From assembly GCF_000372725.1 (NCBI RefSeq), contig NW_005196456.1, forward strand, positions 178,162 through 242,161: DNA of 64,000 bases. The letters are read 5' to 3'. This document shows, piece after piece, positions 21,599 through 33,465 of this stretch. Each line of letters opens with the position of its first letter. Positions within the stretch are counted from its first letter, which is position 1. This DNA comes from Emiliania huxleyi CCMP1516 (taxonomy: Eukaryota > Haptophyta > Isochrysidales > Noelaerhabdaceae). The notes under the pieces were generated by a model that saw nothing but the letters and a program-made list of their open reading frames with translations, was not told where the DNA came from and searched no databases. The translations under genes and the position numbers were made by a program.

Positions 21599-24500
21599 CT
21601 AATGGTCAAAGTACATCTCGTACCCGGTGCAGATGTGCGGCGACTCGGACGCGGCGAGCAGCAGCTTGGACGCCATCGCTGGGCCGTACTCGCCCGCCGC
21701 CCGCTCGAGCGCCGAGGCGACCTCGAGCACAGTCCCAAAGCACTGCGAGCTGCATAGCCCGGAGAACTTGAGCACTTCCCACAGCGACGCCTATGCGGGT
21801 CCAGAAGGACACGCGTGTGCGACCTAGCATCTCACTAGACTGCAAGAGGGGCTGCAACGCCGCCGTCTTGGCTCCGAGCACGGCGTGCACCGCGACCCCC
21901 TCTCGGTTGTCGCCGGGGAAGACCTGCTGCCGAGCGCGAATCCAGAGAGTCAGCCGGCCGGTGCAGATCAGCGCTGCCGCCTCGCGAAACGCGAGGCACG
22001 CGTACGCGGTCGTGCGAACGAGGCGCAGAAACGCCCGGTCGTCGAGAAGCGACTCGTCGAAGCGGTCCATCGTGCGCACCCACGCGAGCAGCAGCTTGCG
22101 GATCCATTGGAGCTTCATGCACGAGTCATGGCCGCTGGTCGACGCGGTGAACGGCAGCCGCGCGCGCATCGCCTCGAGCACGATGGTGGCGGCGTCGACG
22201 ACCATCTCATCGGTCCACGCCTGTTACAGATCTGAGCGGTCGACATCTGAGCGGGGCAGTGCCTAGTGTGAGAGAGGGGACCGGAGAGGCAAAGAACTTG
22301 GCCTTGGCATCCGCCATGCGCCAGACGGAGGCCGACGCCGCCTCCTTCTTCGCCGCCGCCGCGTCCGCCAGCTCCCTCGCCGCAGCCGCCGCCTTCCTGG
22401 ACGTCGGGTCGTCCTCCTTCACGGCGGCCTCTGCCACCTCGGCGGCGGCGGCAGCCTCCTCGGCCTCCTTGCCGAGCGCCGCCTCGGCGGCCTTTGCGTG
22501 CACGTTGGCGGCCCTGAGCTTTGTGCGTTCAGCCGACTGCCTGCCCTTGACCTCGCCCGCTGTGGCGACCGCCGCCGCCGCCGCCGCCTCGGCCGACGCT
22601 GCGTTCATCGCGGCCTTATTTGCCACCGCCCACCAGTCGCACTCGGTCTCGTGCGGCTTGATGGCGTAGTGCCACGCGCACGCGAGCACATACGGGCGGA
22701 GGGTCGCCACCTACAACAACACGGCTCGTATCTCCCCATCTCTCCCCACCTCTCCCCTTTCACTAGAGGGCGCCGCGCGCCATCTCGAGGGTCGGCTGCG
22801 CCACAGCCCGGCTCCACCGGCCGAAAGCATCTGCAGCGCCCTCCGCCTCCACCGCGGCCTCCGCCAGGCCCTCCGCCGCACCGTCCGCCTCTGCCGCGCC
22901 CTCTGCGGCGCCCCGCAGCGCTGAGCGCAGCGCCGCCTCGAGCTCGCCCGCCTGCCGATTGTGCGCCTCAGGCATTGCCGCCAGCGCCGCCAGCTCCTCC
23001 TCCTGCCCGAAGACGGTGGCCGCCTCGCGCCTGAAGAGGGCATTGCCGGCGCGGCACGACTGCCCCGAATACGCGATGGCATCAGCGGAGGCGGCCTTGC
23101 TCGCGGCGGCGGGGTCGGCGGCGCAGCTGCGCATGGACGCGATGTAGGAGTCTCGGAAGACAAGCGCGGTGCCTTTCGTCCTAAACCCATCCTTGCGGAC
23201 CCTGCCGTAGATCGGGTGGTCTGGCGCATGGCGGATGTCGACACGCCAGCGCGGGGCCCTCTGGCGACGGCGCCTCTCCCGTCGCCTTTCCGCCTGCTCA
23301 TACTCAGCCGCGGTGGGCCCCGGCCCAACCGCCCGCGCGTACTCCACCGCCGCCTCCACCGCCGAATCGAAGGTGCCGATGGTGACCAGCCGTCCGGCCA
23401 CATTCCGCTCCGCCGAGAAGCGGCCACCTCTCTGGTACACGCCCTTGTAGCCGGTGCTGCTGCTGCTCGAGAGGTGCAAGCGCATGCCCTCCGCCTCTGC
23501 CGCCACCTCCGCCGCCCCCTCCTCCTCCCCCTCCTCCTCTCCTCCCTCCTCTCCCTCCTCCTCTCCCTCCTCTCCCTCCTCCTCTCCTCCCTCCTCTCCT
23601 CCCTCCTCTCCTCCCTCCTCTCCTCCCTCCTCTCCTTCCTCCTCTCCTTCCTCCTCTCCCTGCTCTCCCTCCTCCCCCTCCTCGCCCTCCTCGCCACCCT
23701 CCTCCTCTCCCTCCTCGCCACCCTCCTCCTCCGCCGCCACCCCCTCTCCCCCTGCGCGGCCTCCGTGCCAACCACTCTTGGTTACGTACAGGCCACCGGC
23801 CAAAGCGTCCTTCTCCTCCTCCTCCGCCCGCGCCGCCCGCTCCCGGTAGTCAGGCAGGTGGCTCTTTGCCTCCGCGTCCGCGTAGGCCTCTGCCGCCTAC
23901 GGCAAGGAGATGCAAAGGGTCTGAAGAAAGTCCGACGCCTCGATTGCCAGAGTCTTTCACGCCGTGCCTCCCGCGCGGTCGCAAAGTAACCGAGGTGCTC
24001 GAAATGGCCAACCTGCGCGTGACGAAAAACGGCCTGGAACGGCTCCAGCGGCGTCGGCTCGCCCGGCTTCCAAGACGGCCGTAAGCGAATGCCGTCCAAG
24101 CCTGTCTCAAAGGCGTCGCTCCAGCGCAGCGGCCGCCCGCCCGCCTCCTCGAGCCCGATCCCGTCGAGCAGCGCCTGCCTGCGGGCGGCGTGCTCCGCCT
24201 CCACCTTCGCCTCCGCCGCCTTGATCGCCTCGATCGCCGCCTCCTCCTCCGCCGCCTGAGAGCATGCCGCCCGCTTCTAGATCTCAGCTAGATCTCGGCT
24301 TGAGCTCGGCGAGATCTCGGCGAGATCTCGGCTGTTGGCTGCCTTCTGCTCGCGCTTGACCCTCTTCTCGACGTCGCGCAGCAGCTTCTGGACAACGGCA
24401 CGCACCTCCTTGTCCTCGCCCTTCGACGCCGCCGCCGCCTCCTTCGCCGCCTTCGCCGCCTCCTGAGACAAGAGCAGGATAGATCTCGGCTAGATCTCGG

Positions 24501-26784
24501 CGAGATCTCGGCGAGATCTCGGCTGTTGGCTGCCTTCTGCTCGCGCTTGACCCTCTTCTCGACGTCGCGCAGCAGCTTCTGGACAACGGCACGCACCTCC
24601 TTGTCCTCGCCCTTCGACGCCGCCGCCGCCGCCTTCGCCGCCGCCGGAGAGGAGAAGGGGGCCTAACTCGGGCAGATCTTGGCCTGATCTCCGCCAGATC
24701 TCGGGCTGTATCTCGGCTGTGTCTTGGCACCTTGACAGGGTGGGCGTACACGGAGAAGTGCGGGATGCCAAACACAGTCCCGGCGGGGACGTCGGCGAGC
24801 GCAACGACGTGGAGAGGGTCGGGAGCAGCGACGAAGGACGGGACGATCTCAGCGATGGCGTCGGGTAGGGCGGGCGGCGAGGGGACGGCGCCACCGCCCG
24901 TCTGGACGACGTCCCTCACCTCGTCCTCGCGCTCCGCCTCCGCCGCCTCCGCCGCCTTGATCGCCTCGATCGCCGCCTCATTTTCCGCCGCCTGAGAGCA
25001 TGCCGCCCGCTTCTAGATCTCAGCTAGATCTTGGCTTGATCTCGGCGAGATCTCGGCGAGATCTCGGCTGGAGACTGCCTTCTGCTCGTGCTTGACCCTC
25101 TTCTCGACGTCACGCAACAGCTTCTGGACAACGGCACGCACCTCCTTGTCCTCCCGCTTCGTCGCCGCCGCCGCCTCCTTCGCCGCCTTCGCCGCCTCCT
25201 GAGACAAGAGCAGGATAGATCTCGGCTAGATCTCGGCGAGATCTCGGCGAGATCTCGGCTGTTGGCTGCCTTCTGCTCGCGCTTCGACGCCGCCGCCGCC
25301 GCCTTCGCCGCCTTCGCCGCCTCCTGAGACAAAAGATTCCGGCTAGATCTCGGCGACATCTCTCGGCCGGCGATCTCGGCTAGATATCGGCTCGAGCTAG
25401 ATATAGGCTAGATATCGGCTACCACTGCACCTTCTCCGCCGCCGCGTTGGCGGCCATCGGGTGGCAGACTTGGCAGACCTCCTGCGCGGTCTTTTTGGGC
25501 TTTCTGCAAACCCTGCAGGAGTACGAATACGCACGGGGCGGCTGCGGCGGCGGCGGCTGGGACGGCAGGCGGATGTGGATCACCGAGCCGGGCATGCAGC
25601 CGGCTGGGATGCAGGCGTGCATCAGTCCCATGGGGGTGGTGATCGGAAGGAGCTGCCCCGGGCGGTACCCTCGCGGGACGGTCACCGCACGACAGCCGGC
25701 GGCAGGCGGAGGGGCGGGCGGCGGAGCGGCCAGCGGGCCGGGTGGTGTGGCCAGCGGGCCAAGCGGAGGGGCGGGCGGGCTGGGCGGAGGGGCGGCAGGC
25801 GGAGGGCCCGGCGGCGCAGTCGGCGACTCGGCAGAGCCGCCAGACCGCACCAACGCGCGCCACCGCTCGCGCGCCTCCGCCTCCAGCGAGCACAGTTGTC
25901 GCAGAGCGAATGCGTACTCCGTCGTCTGCTGGCGCACGAACTCTGTTGAGAAGGCGGGCGTGGGGAAGAGGGACGGCGCTGGGGAGTCTGGCGCGGAGAA
26001 GCGAGGCCCGGCTGCGGGGTCGGGGTCGGCGGCGGCTGTGAGGCCGACGTCGGAGAGCGTCACGGGTGCGTCCTTCTGCCCGCGGGACGGCTGCGCCTCG
26101 AGCCAGAGCCGCACGACGGCGCGGATGGCGATCTGCACCTCCTCGGGCGGACGAGTTGCGAGCTCCGGCTCGGTGAGCCAGTACGAGCTCGCCCCGAACT
26201 GGCCGGGGCCGAGCCGGAGGACACCTACCGTGGCACACCGCTCCGTCTGCGCCGCCGGGCTCACGGGGCGGCGGGCGCGCGCGTAAGTGTCCGCTGGCGG
26301 CGCGCCGGCGACCAGAGCGCGCAGCTGCGACGACGACCAGCCACCTTGCGGAATCCCACTCTCGTCCACCCAATCATCGCTGCCCGAGCCATCGGAAGCC
26401 TCCGCCTCCGCCACCGTCTCAACCTCCATCGCCTCTGCCTCCTCCGCCTGCGCCTGCGCCCGCGCCCCTGCCGCCGCCCCCACCGCCCCAACCGCCCCCG
26501 CCACCTCAACTGCCGGCTCTGCCCCCTCCTCCGCCGGCCCTGCCTCCTCCTCTGCCGCCTCCGCCGCCTCTGCCCTCGACTCCGCCTCCCCCGGCTCGCT
26601 GTCGGGCGGCGGCGGCGGCGCGGCAGCGGCGGCGGCGGTGTCGCCGGCCTCGAACTCCTCGCGGTCGCGGTGCACGCTCGGCACGGGCGAGCTGTGCACG
26701 CTCGACGTGGAAGGGTGGGAGGGGCTCGTGGAGGAGTTGGGCGCGGGCGCGACGCGACGCGGCGGCGGCGGCGGCGGCGGCGGC

Positions 26785-26862
<78 letters not shown>

Positions 26863-28343
26863 AAGAGCTGCTGCTGCGTCGGCGTCTGCTGTATAAACTG
26901 CTGCTGCTGTTGCGCCGCCTGATGCAGAGCCTGCTGCTGTAGCAAGGCGTGTTGCTGCTGCTGCTGCTGCTGCTGCGGCTGCGGCTGCGGCTGCGGCTGC
27001 TGCGGCTGCTGCAGCTGCGGTGGCTGGGGCTGCGAGAGTGGTGCGGCCACTGCTCTCGGCACGGGCGGTGGCTGCCACTGCTGCGGCGGCGGGGGCTGCG
27101 AGTGTGGTGCGGTGATGGGCTGCAGCGTCTTGCCCACGCGGAAGGCGACCATGCTCCCCGGAGGGTGGGGGAGCGAGGCGAGGCCGGGGAGCTGCGCGCT
27201 CGTCACGTCGCGGAGGATGACGAGCTTCGGGCCCGCGGAGCCGGCGGTCTGGTTGACGACGCGGTGGGCGGGCCACTTGGACGTGCTGCTCGGCCCGTTC
27301 CACACCCCGCTCGCGTGCAGGTTCGCGGGCACCGTCTCGCCGACCGCCACCCGCACGCGCAACGAGGAGATGAGGAGCCCCTTCTTCTGGCAGTTTGGGC
27401 AAAAGTGCTGCCGAAAGGCGGGCGACTTTGCCTCCACAAGCTCGCACTGGGTGGTACCGCCCGAGAGCGCCTGTCCCCAGCACACAGCGGGTGGCTTTCG
27501 CTTGCGCGGGTTGATCACGCTCAAAGCCTGCGCCGCGGGCGGCGCCGGTGGCGCCGCCGGAGGTTCTGGCAGGTCCGGCAGGCCGAGGGCGAGATTGCGC
27601 ATCGCGTAGTGCGTGGCCGCCTCCGCCGCCGGCTTCTCCGCCGCCTTCTCCGCCGCCTCTGCCGTCTCCGCCGCCACCGCCTCCGCCCTCGCCCCCGCCT
27701 CCGCCCTCGCCGCCGGGGTGGGAACTAAAGGTCGTGCTCGTGGCCGCGCCGGATCGACCGCCGCCGGCTCTCGGGGGGAGCAGGCGGCGTCGGACGACGA
27801 GTCGAAGGAGGCGGTCGAGGAGAGGCGCGACAGGGAGGCGGCCGAGGAGGACCGTGCAACGGAGCCCAAACTGCCGCGCCTGCGAGACGGCTCCGCGTAG
27901 GTCAGGTCAACTTCATGTGCACGAGAGGAGGGAGGGGGGGGGGCGGCGTCGGCACGCCTCTGCACCCGCGGCACCTTGGCTGTCGGCGCCAAGACTGCCG
28001 CCTGAGCGAGGCAGGAGCGAGCCAGGCTGAGAGAGAGGAGCAGGACGGGGCAGAGCGCCTCGGACAGGCCGGGATGCAAGCAGCAGCGCACCGGCTCGGT
28101 CGTGGTTGAAGCAAGCGGCGGCGGCGGCGCCGCAGCGGAGCCGCCGACCGTCCGACCGCCGCTCGAGCGAGGCGACCCGAGTCGAGCTGGCTGACTGAAG
28201 GCCAAAGTCGGGGCGGAACGCGGGGCGGGGCGCGCGTATAGGTCGTGCGCGTCGTGAGCCAACGATGCGAGCGCCGTCGGTGGGTTGAAATGCCCGGGCG
28301 GCGGCGTCGTCGGCAACTGCCATTCCGGGACTTCGGACGCCAT
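21599..28343 (-). CDS. Giant polyQ and AP2-domain protein, probable transcription factor
   Basis: Eleven exons, complement(21599..21790, 21864..22220, 22303..22710, 22805..23896, 23968..24255, 24343..24462, 24534..24662, 24731..24991, 25079..25198, 25270..25323, 25431..28343), all phase 0, encode about 1,977 aa. Exon 1 (971 codons) holds a Cys-containing domain (CWGQALSGG, AFRQHFCPNCQKKGLLI, KWPAHRVVNQTAGSAGPKLV, GSMVAFRVGKTLQPI), long Gln runs from CAG/CTG repeats (26780-27030), a GYRPGQLLPITTPMGLMHAC module and a C-x2-C-x11-C-x2-C ribbon (CRVCRKPKKTAQEVCQVCH). Exons 6-9 region adds EAAKAAKEAAAA...VVQKLLRDVEKRVK repeats. Exon 8 carries an AP2 domain (TGYKGVYQRGGRFSAE, LVTIGTFDSAVEAAVEYARA). 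The exon 1 donor is least certain; the gene could be two genes (25431-28343 and the rest). Confidence 0.65.
24259..25330. repeat. Duplicated exon-plus-intron blocks with GATCTCGG arrays
   Basis: A block of about 240 bp (24259-24500) containing a 40-codon exon and flanking TAGATCTCGGCGAGATCTCG arrays recurs at 24998-25235, with partial copies at 24520-24660 and 25236-25330. The arrays are in the introns. The coding parts encode near-identical KREDKEVRAVVQKLL repeats. Confidence 0.85.
26780..27030. repeat. CTG/CAG trinucleotide tracts
   Basis: Runs of (GCT)n read as Gln codons on the minus strand: an almost uninterrupted run at about 26785-26862, then interrupted tracts to about 27030. They give the polyglutamine regions of the gene around them. 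Confidence 0.95.
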
Positions 28344-30537
28344 CGTTCCCGCACAATGTCACGCCTGCGTGCAGCAAGTTAGTAGCAAAGGCACCGCCGC
28401 CTGCTCGCTGCTCGCATCTGCGGGCGCGGCCGCGGGTGAGCTCAGCGCGGCGAGAGCTCGTGAAGCTGGCGGATGCAGCGACGAGGCTGCCATCGCAGCG
28501 CCGCCGCTGCATCCTACCTGTGAGCCGCTGCTGCAGCGCCGCCGTAGCAGACGAAGCCGAAGTGCGCCGCTGGCAGTGCATGAAGTCGAGAGTGCGGTGC
28601 AGCGGCGGAAGCGGTGGCGGACGCTGGTAGACTGCCGCCGCCGCCGCTCTCACGCCGAGCTGCATACGCCTCAGCGCACAGCGGCGGCCGCTCGCGAGAG
28701 CCACAAAGCAGAGCGCCGCAGATATACACAGAGAAAAAAGAATTTAAACACCAATCCGGAAAGGTTGGCTCGCCCGCCGGGTTCGACGCCGTGACGTGCC
28801 GTGACTAACCTTCTTTTCTTTTTTTCAAATCTTCAAGCCCCCCTCCGAGACAGAACCCATAGATACATACGTCAAAGGGACTGCCCCCCGCCCCCACTTG
28901 ACTGCACAGGATAGCAGCGTGCCCCGATAACGCGACACACAGCGGGGGACACCACGCAAGGAGAGGGGTGCGAAGGCAAGGTTGGGTTTCGACGCCGTGA
29001 CGAAATCTAAATAAAATATTTTCCGCTTCAAGCCCTCCTCCTCAGGGCACACAGCACAGCGGGGGGGACACTGCGCAAGGAGAGGGGTGCGAAGGCAAGG
29101 TTGGGGTGCTAGGTGGTGGGACCATGAGGGGGGGGTCCTGTGGGGGTGAAATGTTGCGCGGCGAATTCGAACTACCCCCTCGCCGCCGGCTCACGCGGAG
29201 GGTAAAGACCCTGTGGGAGAAACCCACCCCGCGGTGTCGGCAGTATTCAGAATGGACCCCCCCCCCCTCCGGTCCCCAGCTTCCCTGGTGTTTTTCCCCC
29301 CCCCCCCCCCCCCCCGCTCCCCATTGGTGACTCGCGAAGGACACGGACACTCGGGGTGAGTGAGGAGGGGTCCCCCCGGAGGGGGCTTTGGAGGTCGATC
29401 TCGGGTCGATCTCGGGCCAATCTCGGGTCGATCGCGGGTCAATCTCGGCGGCGATGGCGGACAGCAGCGCGCCTGGCGCGCAGGCAGTGCCGTCGGATGG
29501 CACGGCTGGTCGGCTGCGTCCACCCGCAGCCGGGGTGCGCGCTCGCCCCCTGGTGCCGCGTCGTCGCCGCTCACGAACGCCATCCTGAAGCGCCCTGCCG
29601 ACTGGCCAGCCGGCGAGCACGAGCGCAGCTTCTCGATCCCGCGGCGCAGCGCCGCGGATGGAGGCCCTCGGGTCGGTGGAAAAGGACCCAGGCGCGTCCG
29701 CCTCGACCCGCACCGCTGAGGCGCCAGCAGTTGCGGCGCGGCAGACTCGCGCCAATGCGGCGCAGATCGCCTTGGAGCCCACCGCGCTCTCAAATCGCCT
29801 CGAGACAATGCTCCTCGGCAACCATCCCGTCCCTGCACCTTCCAACGAGGTGAGCGTCGCCTGCCCAGTGGGCCCAGGGATGGCGGTGGCGAGTCACTCC
29901 GGAGCAGAATAGAGGTGCGCACGAGGCAGGTGGCACAGCACGGCCCACCCCCTTCCACCCCCCCTCGCCCTTCGCAGCCTCTCCCCCCCCTTCCCCTTCC
30001 CACTGCGCTCTGTTGGTTTCTCTGTCCATCTACAGCGTGGGTGGTGGTACACTGCGTCGAGACAGCTCCGCCCCGCGCTCTGCCTTCCTGGAATACTTAC
30101 GAATACCCAGCGCGGAATACAATACGTAATTAATTAATGAATTAACTAATTAGGTTAGGACGTGGAATACTGTACTCGAGGTCAACTCATATCCCTCCAG
30201 GTTACCCCAGATGAATAACTAAATCTCGCTGCGCTGTGCGAAAAAGAAAGAAAGAAAACGGACAACCCAAGGGAGGGATGGGAGGACGGCACGCCGGCAC
30301 CACACAGGGATTTTAAGGAGAGGGGTGTGGTGCGCTAGCCGTCGCCCACCCTTGGGCGTCCGCCTCTTCCTATCTCTCTTCGCTGCGCTGTGCGGGATGG
30401 TTTCGGCACGAGAGAATTCTTTTATGCCCATCAGCATTGGGTGCGGGCGCCGGCAGGTAGAAGCCGATAGAGCAGCTCTACAACCGTGACCCCGTCCATC
30501 CGCGATCCTCGACGGCAACACACGCTCACTGTGCAAG
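28344..30537. other. Intergenic region with duplications and homopolymers
   Basis: No gene could be resolved. 28920-29000 and 29045-29105 are two copies of a segment containing GCAAGGAGAGGGGTGCGAAG. 29262-29320 has C/G homopolymers. 29390-29450 has GGTCGATCTCGGG units. 29450-29860 is open in several frames on both strands and may contain an exon. 30110-30160 is AT-rich with TTAATTAATGAATTAACT. 30237-30325 is a short dispersed repeat. Confidence 0.45.
30237..30325 (-). repeat. Short dispersed repeat, copy
   Basis: Minus-orientation copy: on the plus strand GAAAGAAAACGGACAACCCA, GGGAGGGATGGGAGGACGGC, then CACACAGGGATTTTAAGGAG. Other copies are at 19150, 39870, 52541, 52789 and 61865. Confidence 0.8.
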
Positions 30538-33021
30538 GTGCCCATCGTCCGGATTGGCGCGGACGACGTTCACGCCGCCGCCTCGAGCGCTATGACGGTG
30601 GTACGGCCGCAGTCTCTGGACGCGGCCTCTGGGCGTTGTGACGCCGGCTGGCGCGAGTCGCTGTTCTCCGGCGCCTGCCGCTTCAAGCTGGCGGCAAATC
30701 CACGACACGTCCACGACACGTCCACGACACGTCCCCCAGGCGCGTACCGCTCCAACCGGGAGTGGTGGTCCGACAACCTGGCGTGGCAAGAGGGCTGGCC
30801 GCTCAACGCCTCTGCGCCGCCGGTGTACGAGCGGAGGTGCGAGCGCGCGGGCGGCTGGCGCGTGCTGCGTCTCGGTGGGGGCCCTACGTGGCGGGGCGCC
30901 GCCTTCCGCGACTCTTCTCGGAGCCTTCCTGCAGGCGCGTGCTGCGGATCGGTCCCTTTGCGTCGCGCGGCGCAGGCACCAAGCACGCGATCGGGATGGA
31001 GAATGTGGTTGCGGCGGGCGAGTGCGTCGCTGCGAGCCTCCTCTCCCCCGTCACAGAGGCGGGCGAGCTGGTCGGGGAGCCTCCGATCGGCGTCCACCAT
31101 GTGCACGTCCTCTCGCACACCTCGATCATGCAAGACGTCAAGGCGCAGGCTGGCTGCTCATAATGAAGTGATAATTACTAGTTCGTGACCTCGACCGCTC
31201 CTCAAGGCGTGGGGCTTCCCCCTCCTCGACCGACACGGCCGCCGCTTCCACTACCACCCCCAGTGGGCGGACCACCGGCACGGAGGGCAGTGCGACGCCG
31301 CGCGCGGAGGCGTCGCGCGCACGACCCCGCTCCCCAGCCCTCCGCATCTCTTCTCCTGAACGCTGCGCGCCGTCCTCTCCCAGGCGTCGCGTGCATGAAC
31401 CGCTCTTATCCCGCCGGGTACGGGCAGCGCTACACCGAGGCTGCCCACGTCGACCTCGAGCTCGTCGAGTCTCCGGTGGAGTCGCTGCAGGCGCTGCCTC
31501 TGGTACTAGTCCTCTGGTACTAGTCCTCTGGTCGGAGATGAGCTTCTGTCAACCTCGAGACCTCGAGACCTCGAGACCAGTCTCGAGACCACGCGAGGGT
31601 AGGTGCCGCCGCGCTTCTGGTGGGAGATGAGCTTCCAGGCGTGCCCGCCGCCGGCCGCTGCTCAGCCGGCGGCGGCCGAGGTGGCCTTCCGCGAAACTTC
31701 TGGGAGCCTTCCCAAGGAGGGGAGGCCGGAGGCAGCGAGGGGCGAGGGGAGTGCCGCCCAGCCTCCGGCGCCGCTCCGCCACCTCGCTCCCCCTGCTCGA
31801 CCCTTCCAGGAGTGGTCTAGCAACCTTCCGCGTAGGCGCCGCTCCGCTATCTCGCTCCGTACGTGTGGGCGTCGCCTTTCGACATGCGGCTCTGCGCGCT
31901 GTTCGGCACCCTGCCCGCTCAACTTCACCTTCTGCAGAGGCGGGACACGTCCGGGACACGTCCAGGACATGCGCCCCCCCACAGGCACTTGCCCGCTCAA
32001 CTTCACCTTCCACGTGCCGGAGAACGCCACGTCGGCGCTCTGGTACTCGGTGCGGCATCGCGAGAGCGGGAGGCTCCTCTCCTTCGACCTGCACACGCAC
32101 GAGCACCTCGTCACCGCCTTCATCTTCTCCGGCCGGCCAGAGTCCGTCGGCCTCAACTCTGGCGGCTGGCGGCTGTCGCAGCCGTGGCTGCCGCTCGCCG
32201 TCCCGCCGGCGTCGCTGCCGGGGAGCATCGCGGAGTTTGGTGAGAAGGTGGCGGCGGCCAGCCCGACGGCCTGCACCTACCAGCCCACCGTCGAGGTGGT
32301 CTCCGGCGCGAGGTTCGTCCGCCGAGGCTACCCCCGCTGCAATGGCACGGCGGGCTCGTCCTTTGCCGTCGCCGAGGGCGAGTACACCACCGTCCTCGGC
32401 TTCTTCGACACGCGGCCGAGCGCCTCTCTGCCAAAGCGGGTCGAGCGCTTTCAGCACTTCGGGTGCGTCTCACGGCCCCTTGATTGGCTCATGCGCAAGC
32501 CGCAAGCCGGTAGGTCGAGTACTTCCAGCACCTCAGCCTGATGGGCCTGTGGACGCTGGACAGCGGCATGCCGCCTCCCCTCGACGCCCGCCTCGGCGCT
32601 GACCAGCCGGTGTGGGACGAGCCGACCTTAATTAACTATGAATTAACTATTAGTTAATTAATTAGGCGCTGACCAGCCGGTGTGGGACGAGCCGCGGGGG
32701 GAGCTCCGCGACTGGGACGTCTTCCGGGGCTTCGTCGCCGGCGGGCTCGGCGTCACCTCCGAGCACGCCCCTGCCGTCACGCTCGCTTGCGCCGCCGCGA
32801 TCGCCGCGGGGGCAGCTTTCTTCTACTTGGTTGCCGTTGCCTGCCGTCTGGCGGCGAGTCCCGCGCGCGGGCGGGCCAGGCGGGCCAGGAGGCAGTACGT
32901 TGCGGTCGCCGGCGCTGCTCCTGTCGCCCCTCCTGCTGCTCCTGCGGCAGCTGCTGCAACCGCTGTCCTGATGCTGCCCCTGCCCGCTGCTCCGGTGTGC
33001 TCAGCAGCGTACGAGGGCTGA
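30538..33021 (+). CDS. Type-I-like membrane protein with His-rich ectodomain (5' end unresolved)
   Basis: Exons 30538..30670, 30740..30857, 30935..31142, 31207..31309, 31384..31490, 31603..31767, 31836..31905, 31985..32439, 32514..32595 and 32666..33021 encode 598 aa; an upstream start exon is missing. The ectodomain has clustered His: PPIGVHHVHVLSHTSIMQDV, FHYHPQWADHRHGGQC and FDLHTHEHLVTAFIFSG. One helix (AVTLACAAAIAAGAAFFYLV) precedes a basic tail and stop. HHxH and HxHxxH clusters suggest a metal site, and type-II copper monooxygenases are one thought, but I cannot assign the family. Every intron opens with a copy of its next exon: 22 bp at 31768/31836, 25 bp at 31906/31985, and 29 bp identical at 32596/32666. 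Confidence 0.7.
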
Positions 33022-33465
33022 CGTCGTTCGGTCTGCTGTTCGGCGGCTCCCGGCGATGCTACACCGCACCTGTAAGCGCCGCCGCGCCCAGCGCTGCTGC
33101 GCTCGCGGATCGCGGCGACGGTGCAAAGAGGCACCTCTTTCCCGATGTCTGTGCTCCCCGTACGGGGAGCGGTACCGAGACCGTCTGGGGAGTACATTGG
33201 CCCTGCTTGATGTGTCGGCTGTCATAGTCGTTGTTCGTACCAACGTACGTCACTGTGGAGTGTCACAACCCCGAGTGTGGAGAGAGCGACGTGTTTGGAG
33301 GAAGTCTGTGGGTCTCTGGAAAATCACGCATCACATGGTACTTGGCTCTCTCTTGACGGGACTCGGGAGACTGTGGTGGTACCGCACTCGCCACTCGTGC
33401 CGGCGGCGACAGTGTACGCCAACGCTCGCTCACAAATCACAAAACACATATCGCCGCGCGCGCCC
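33022..33465. other. Convergent 3' flank region
   Basis: Tail-to-tail space between the membrane-protein gene and arsH. No further gene seen. Confidence 0.4.

Noticed and set aside
23304-23771. Long Gly/Arg and Ser/Pro frames opposite the AP2 exon
   Set aside because: They are the other frames of a GAG-rich acidic tract (the polyGlu region of the AP2 gene).
28800-29330. Small frames between the AP2 gene and 29.4 kb
   Set aside because: Sequence is duplicated and homopolymer-rich, with no family match.
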